16,969 nucleotides of DNA from assembly GCA_041596215.1 (NCBI GenBank), contig JBFHIZ010000041.1, positions 1 to 16,969 of the forward strand. Reading direction: 5' to 3'. This DNA comes from JBFHIZ01 sp041596215. GTDB lineage: Bacteria; Bacillota; Clostridia; Lachnospirales; Lachnospiraceae. Of the stretch, positions 14,144 through 16,969 are shown in pieces (positions within the stretch are counted from its first letter, which is position 1; each line of letters opens with the position of its first letter). Under the pieces are notes generated by a model that was not told the DNA's origin, searched no databases, and saw nothing but the letters and a program-made list of their open reading frames with translations. A program made the position numbers and the translations under genes.

Positions 14144-16384
14144 TTAATGTGTTGGTTTAAAATACCTTAATCGTAATGCATTCAAGACAACTGATACAGA
14201 ACTAAAAGCCATTGCTCCACCAGCTATCATAGGATTTAACTTTGGTCCTCCAAATGCAAATAGTAAACCAGCTGCAATCGGTATGCCAGCCATATTATAG
14301 GCAAATGCCCAAAATAAATTTTGTTTGATATTTCTTATTGTTTTTTTACTCAGTTTAATCGCCGTTACAACATCAAGCAAATCGCTTTTCATTAATACAA
14401 TATCTGCCGATTCTATGGCAATATCTGTACCTGACCCTATTGCCATACCAATATCCGCTTGTGCTAATGCAGGCGCATCATTTATTCCATCACCCACCAT
14501 CGCAACAATTTCTCCTTGGTTCTGAAGTTTTTTAATTTCATTTGCTTTATCCATCGGTAATACTTCTGCTAATACGATATCAATTCCTACCTGTTTTGCA
14601 ATGGCTTCTGCCGTTTGTCTATGGTCTCCCGTTATCATAGCTACTTTTATTCCTAAATTATGTAATTCATCGATCGCACGCTTACTATTTTCTTTAATCG
14701 TGTCTGAAACTGCAAGGATTCCTTCTAATTTACGGTCAATCGTCACGTACATTGGTGTTTTTCCTTCTCTAGCCAGTTTATTTGCTGCATCTATTAACAC
14801 ATTTTCAATTTGATGCTTATCTAATAATTTTTCGTTTCCTAAGATAATATGCAACCCATCCATTTCAGCTTCAATTCCATAACCAGGTATTGCAAGAAAT
14901 GTATGCAAAGATTTTATTTCTCGATGTTCTTGTTCTGCTTTTTGAACAATGGCATCTCCAAGCGAGTGTTCCGATCCCTTTTCCGCAGAAGCTGCAAATT
15001 CTAATAATTCAGATGTCGTATATGTTCCTTTTGTGATAATATCCGTTACTACTGGTTTCCCTTCCGTAATAGTTCCTGTTTTATCAAAAACAATAGTTTG
15101 AATCTTATGTGCAGTTTCTAACGGTTGTCCTCCTTTGATTAAAACTCCATACATTGCTCCTTGTCCTGTTCCCACCATAATTGCAGTTGGCGTTGCAAGA
15201 CCCAAGGCACAAGGACAAGCAATTACTAAAACAGAAATAAGAATCGTAAGTGCGAACAACATCGATTGTCCGGAAACATACCATACCGCACCAGACAAAA
15301 AGGCAATTCCAATTACTATCGGAACAAAATATCCTGCAATCTTATCTGCAAGTCTTGCAATCGGTGCTTTTGATCCCTGTGCTTCTTCTACAAAGCGAAT
15401 AATTTGTGCAAGAGCCGTATCTTTACCTACTTTTGTTGTCTTCATTTGAATGGATCCATGTTTATTCATACTAGCTCCAATTACCTTGGATCCTTCTACT
15501 TTTACAACTGGAATACTTTCTCCTGTTAACATCGATTCGTCTATCGTGGTATTTCCTTTTATCACTACACCATCTACTGGAATTCGTTCCCCAGGTTTTA
15601 CAATCAAAACATCTCCAACTTTCACTTTCTCAATTGGAATCCTAATTTCTTCTTTTTCCTGCAAAAGTAAAGCTGTTTTTGGTGCTAATTTCATCAATTT
15701 TTGAATGGATTCCGAAGTTTTTCCTTTGGAAAGTGCCTCAAAATATTTGCCCAATAAAATTAATGTAATAATCACTCCAGCAGATTCAAAATATAAATCT
15801 CCCGCAAATTGCACTTCTCCTTTTGCAATCTGAATAGTGGCATAAATACCATATAGTACAGCTGCTCCAGTTCCCATAGCAATTAATGAATCCATATTTG
15901 GATTTCTTCGAAACAAAGAAACAAATCCAACGGAATAAAATTTTCTTCCTACAAGTAGTACCGGAATTAACAACAATATTTGCATAATTGCAAAATTCAA
16001 AGGGTTACTTCTTGGATTCAAAAAATATGGTGTTGGCATACCTATCATATGTCCCATTGCAAGAATTAGTAACGGAAGAGAAAAAACTGCAGATACAAGA
16101 AATTTTCTCCATAAAATTGAAATTTCGTCCTCCTGTCTTTTATGGTTTTTCTCCAAACTATTTTGCTTTTCATCAATTGGAATATATCCAGCTTTCTTAA
16201 TTACTTCTTTTACCTTTTCAACATCTGTTTTTGCTCCATCATACTCAAATTGAAGTTTTTCTGTCGCTAAATTAACATTTGCCGCAATTACTCCATCTAT
16301 TTTATTCACATTTCTTTCTACCGCACTAACACATGCTGCGCAGGTCATTCCTCCAATTAAAAGTGTTTCTTTTTTATTACTCAT
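14144..16384 (-). CDS. copA: Cu(I)-exporting P-type ATPase
   Basis: This 746-residue membrane pump drives Cu(I) (or Ag(I)) out of the cell using ATP. A single N-terminal HMA domain has GMTCAAC (Cys 15, Cys 18). It is followed by eight predicted helices, the actuator loop with TGES (287-290), the intramembrane metal site CPC (390-392), phosphorylated Asp 434 in DKTGT and the GDGIND hinge (631-636). YN (696-697) and MAFSS (725-729) in the last two helices are the P1B-1 residues that specify monovalent copper. The nucleotide-site motif, usually SEHP, reads SEHS (471-474). The start at 16384 follows AGGAGG (16396-16391), which overlaps the stop of the upstream regulator. The frame stays open to 16420, but a start there would lie inside the regulator gene. 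The pump sits between a candidate regulator and a chaperone, a complete copper-resistance unit. Confidence 0.96.
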   Translation of the reverse strand: MSNKKETLLIGGMTCAACVSAVERNVNKIDGVIAANVNLATEKLQFEYDGAKTDVEKVKEVIKKAGYIPIDEKQNSLEKNHKRQEDEISILWRKFLVSAVFSLPLLILAMGHMIGMPTPYFLNPRSNPLNFAIMQILLLIPVLLVGRKFYSVGFVSLFRRNPNMDSLIAMGTGAAVLYGIYATIQIAKGEVQFAGDLYFESAGVIITLILLGKYFEALSKGKTSESIQKLMKLAPKTALLLQEKEEIRIPIEKVKVGDVLIVKPGERIPVDGVVIKGNTTIDESMLTGESIPVVKVEGSKVIGASMNKHGSIQMKTTKVGKDTALAQIIRFVEEAQGSKAPIARLADKIAGYFVPIVIGIAFLSGAVWYVSGQSMLFALTILISVLVIACPCALGLATPTAIMVGTGQGAMYGVLIKGGQPLETAHKIQTIVFDKTGTITEGKPVVTDIITKGTYTTSELLEFAASAEKGSEHSLGDAIVQKAEQEHREIKSLHTFLAIPGYGIEAEMDGLHIILGNEKLLDKHQIENVLIDAANKLAREGKTPMYVTIDRKLEGILAVSDTIKENSKRAIDELHNLGIKVAMITGDHRQTAEAIAKQVGIDIVLAEVLPMDKANEIKKLQNQGEIVAMVGDGINDAPALAQADIGMAIGSGTDIAIESADIVLMKSDLLDVVTAIKLSKKTIRNIKQNLFWAFAYNMAGIPIAAGLLFAFGGPKLNPMIAGGAMAFSSVSVVLNALRLRYFKPTH

Positions 16385-16394
16385 AATTTGCCTC

Positions 16395-16880
16395 CTACTT
16401 AATTGGCTTTTTTTCCTCATAAGACTTCATAACACTCATGATTTTTTCCATATAAGATGGTGCACCCCAAAATACCAATCTCATTTTATTTTCGACATCA
16501 TCATACACATAATTAAAACGGTTACTTTGACTTTCCATACTATATGATACAACCACTTCCATAACCTCTTTTAAAATATCTTTCACTTTTTCATCCTGAA
16601 CATAATAATCAATAATGCTGCAAACCTGAACAACTCCATCTGATTCGAAATTCTCACCATCCATAAAGATACAAAAATCATCCTTACTAACCGATGTATT
16701 TTTACAATGATTCTCTTCACATGAATTCAAAAATTGAACAATTGAATCTTCACTTATTCTCCAAGCACCGGCTATTTTTTGAGCAGAAATCTTACCACTA
16801 CTTATATATCTTCGAATTGTTTTTGGATGAACCCCTAATTTATCAGCCGCAATTTCTATCGTTAAATATTCTTCTCTCAT
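16395..16880 (-). CDS. Excisionase-like HTH protein with four cysteines, candidate copper-operon regulator
   Basis: This is a 161-residue protein. Residues 1-52 form a MerR/excisionase-type helix-turn-helix: LTIEIAADKLGVHPKTIRRY, then a wing (GKISAQKIAGAWRI) and DSIVQFL. The rest matches no family I recognise. It contains Cys 54, Cys 59, Cys 70 and Cys 87 in a region of negative charge, then a helical part with hydrophobic spacing (about 98-155) that could dimerise. The cysteines would suit a metal or redox sensor, but no known copper-sensor motif (CsoR, CopY or CueR type) is present. The ATG at 16880 follows GAGGTGA. It is the first gene of the operon; its TAG stop overlaps the ribosome binding site of copA, so the two are translationally coupled. 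Autoregulation through the repeated boxes upstream is plausible. Confidence 0.78.
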   Translation of the reverse strand: MREEYLTIEIAADKLGVHPKTIRRYISSGKISAQKIAGAWRISEDSIVQFLNSCEENHCKNTSVSKDDFCIFMDGENFESDGVVQVCSIIDYYVQDEKVKDILKEVMEVVVSYSMESQSNRFNYVYDDVENKMRLVFWGAPSYMEKIMSVMKSYEEKKPIK

Positions 16881-16913
16881 TTCTTCACCTCACAACTACC
16901 TTAACACACAATT

Positions 16914-16969
16914 TTGTACTTGTCTATACATTTTAATTAAATATTGTCCACTTTTGTCTAGTTTTGTTC
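16914..16969 (-). promoter_or_regulatory. Copper operon promoter embedded in TTGTCYA repeats
   Basis: On the minus strand, TGGACA (16950-16945) and TATAGA (16928-16923), 16 bases apart, form a likely promoter. Plus-strand TTGTCTA or TTGTCCA occurs at 16920-16926, 16944-16950 and 16954-16960. Related TTGTACT lies at 16914-16920 and TTGTTC at 16964-16969. The boxes overlap both promoter elements, as a repressor operator would. The window ends here, so further copies may lie outside it. Confidence 0.55.

Noticed and set aside
15135..15449. Plus-strand open frame of 104 codons inside copA
   Set aside because: It is antisense to the strongly conserved CPC region of copA, has low-complexity shadow composition and lacks a ribosome binding site.
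1..16969. CRISPR arrays, insertion sequences, tRNA or prophage elements
   Set aside because: No spaced long repeats, terminal inverted repeats, transposase or integrase coding, or tRNA-like folds were seen. The excisionase-like HTH alone is not evidence of a mobile element because it is coupled to copA.

Overview
The window is AT-rich DNA from a low-GC Firmicute. It is most likely an anaerobic, Lachnospiraceae-like clostridium. This rests on strong AGGAGG-type ribosome binding sites, sigma-A-type promoters, tightly packed short operons and the protein families seen. No ribosomal or other phylogenetic marker is present, so the taxonomy is inferred. I see no mobile element, CRISPR array, tRNA or rRNA, and no gene-free stretch longer than about 165 bases.

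Layout, left to right. (1) The 5' end of a membrane protein (DUF5058-like) runs off the left edge on the minus strand and has its own promoter. (2) A two-gene operon (4107 to 489, minus) encodes an asymmetric heterodimeric ABC exporter and ends in a strong hairpin terminator. (3) Divergent from it, an OmpR-type response regulator and a histidine kinase with almost no extracellular domain (4268 to 5981, plus) probably control the exporter. The 160-bp divergent region holds an 11-bp-spaced direct repeat upstream of the exporter's -10 box. (4) A four-gene minus-strand operon (10246 to 5965) encodes a seven-helix membrane protein of unknown function, an 863-residue PEP-synthase-like protein that lacks the phosphohistidine and PEP-binding modules, a small CoA-binding-fold protein and an AhpD/carboxymuconolactone decarboxylase-like protein with a membrane tail. 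Its last gene overlaps the kinase gene tail to tail. (5) A two-gene minus-strand unit (13804 to 10409) pairs a membrane diguanylate cyclase with a cytoplasmic family 3 glycosidase of the beta-xylosidase type. (6) A copper operon (16880 to 13922, minus) encodes an excisionase-like helix-turn-helix protein with four cysteines, the Cu(I) P-type ATPase CopA and a CopZ-like chaperone. Its promoter is embedded in repeated TTGTCYA boxes.

Most units are recognisable housekeeping or stress modules. The parts I consider least described are the PEP-synthase-like operon, the candidate new type of copper regulator with its repeated operator, and the co-transcription of a c-di-GMP synthase with a glycosidase. 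All functional links between genes are inferred from sequence and order only.
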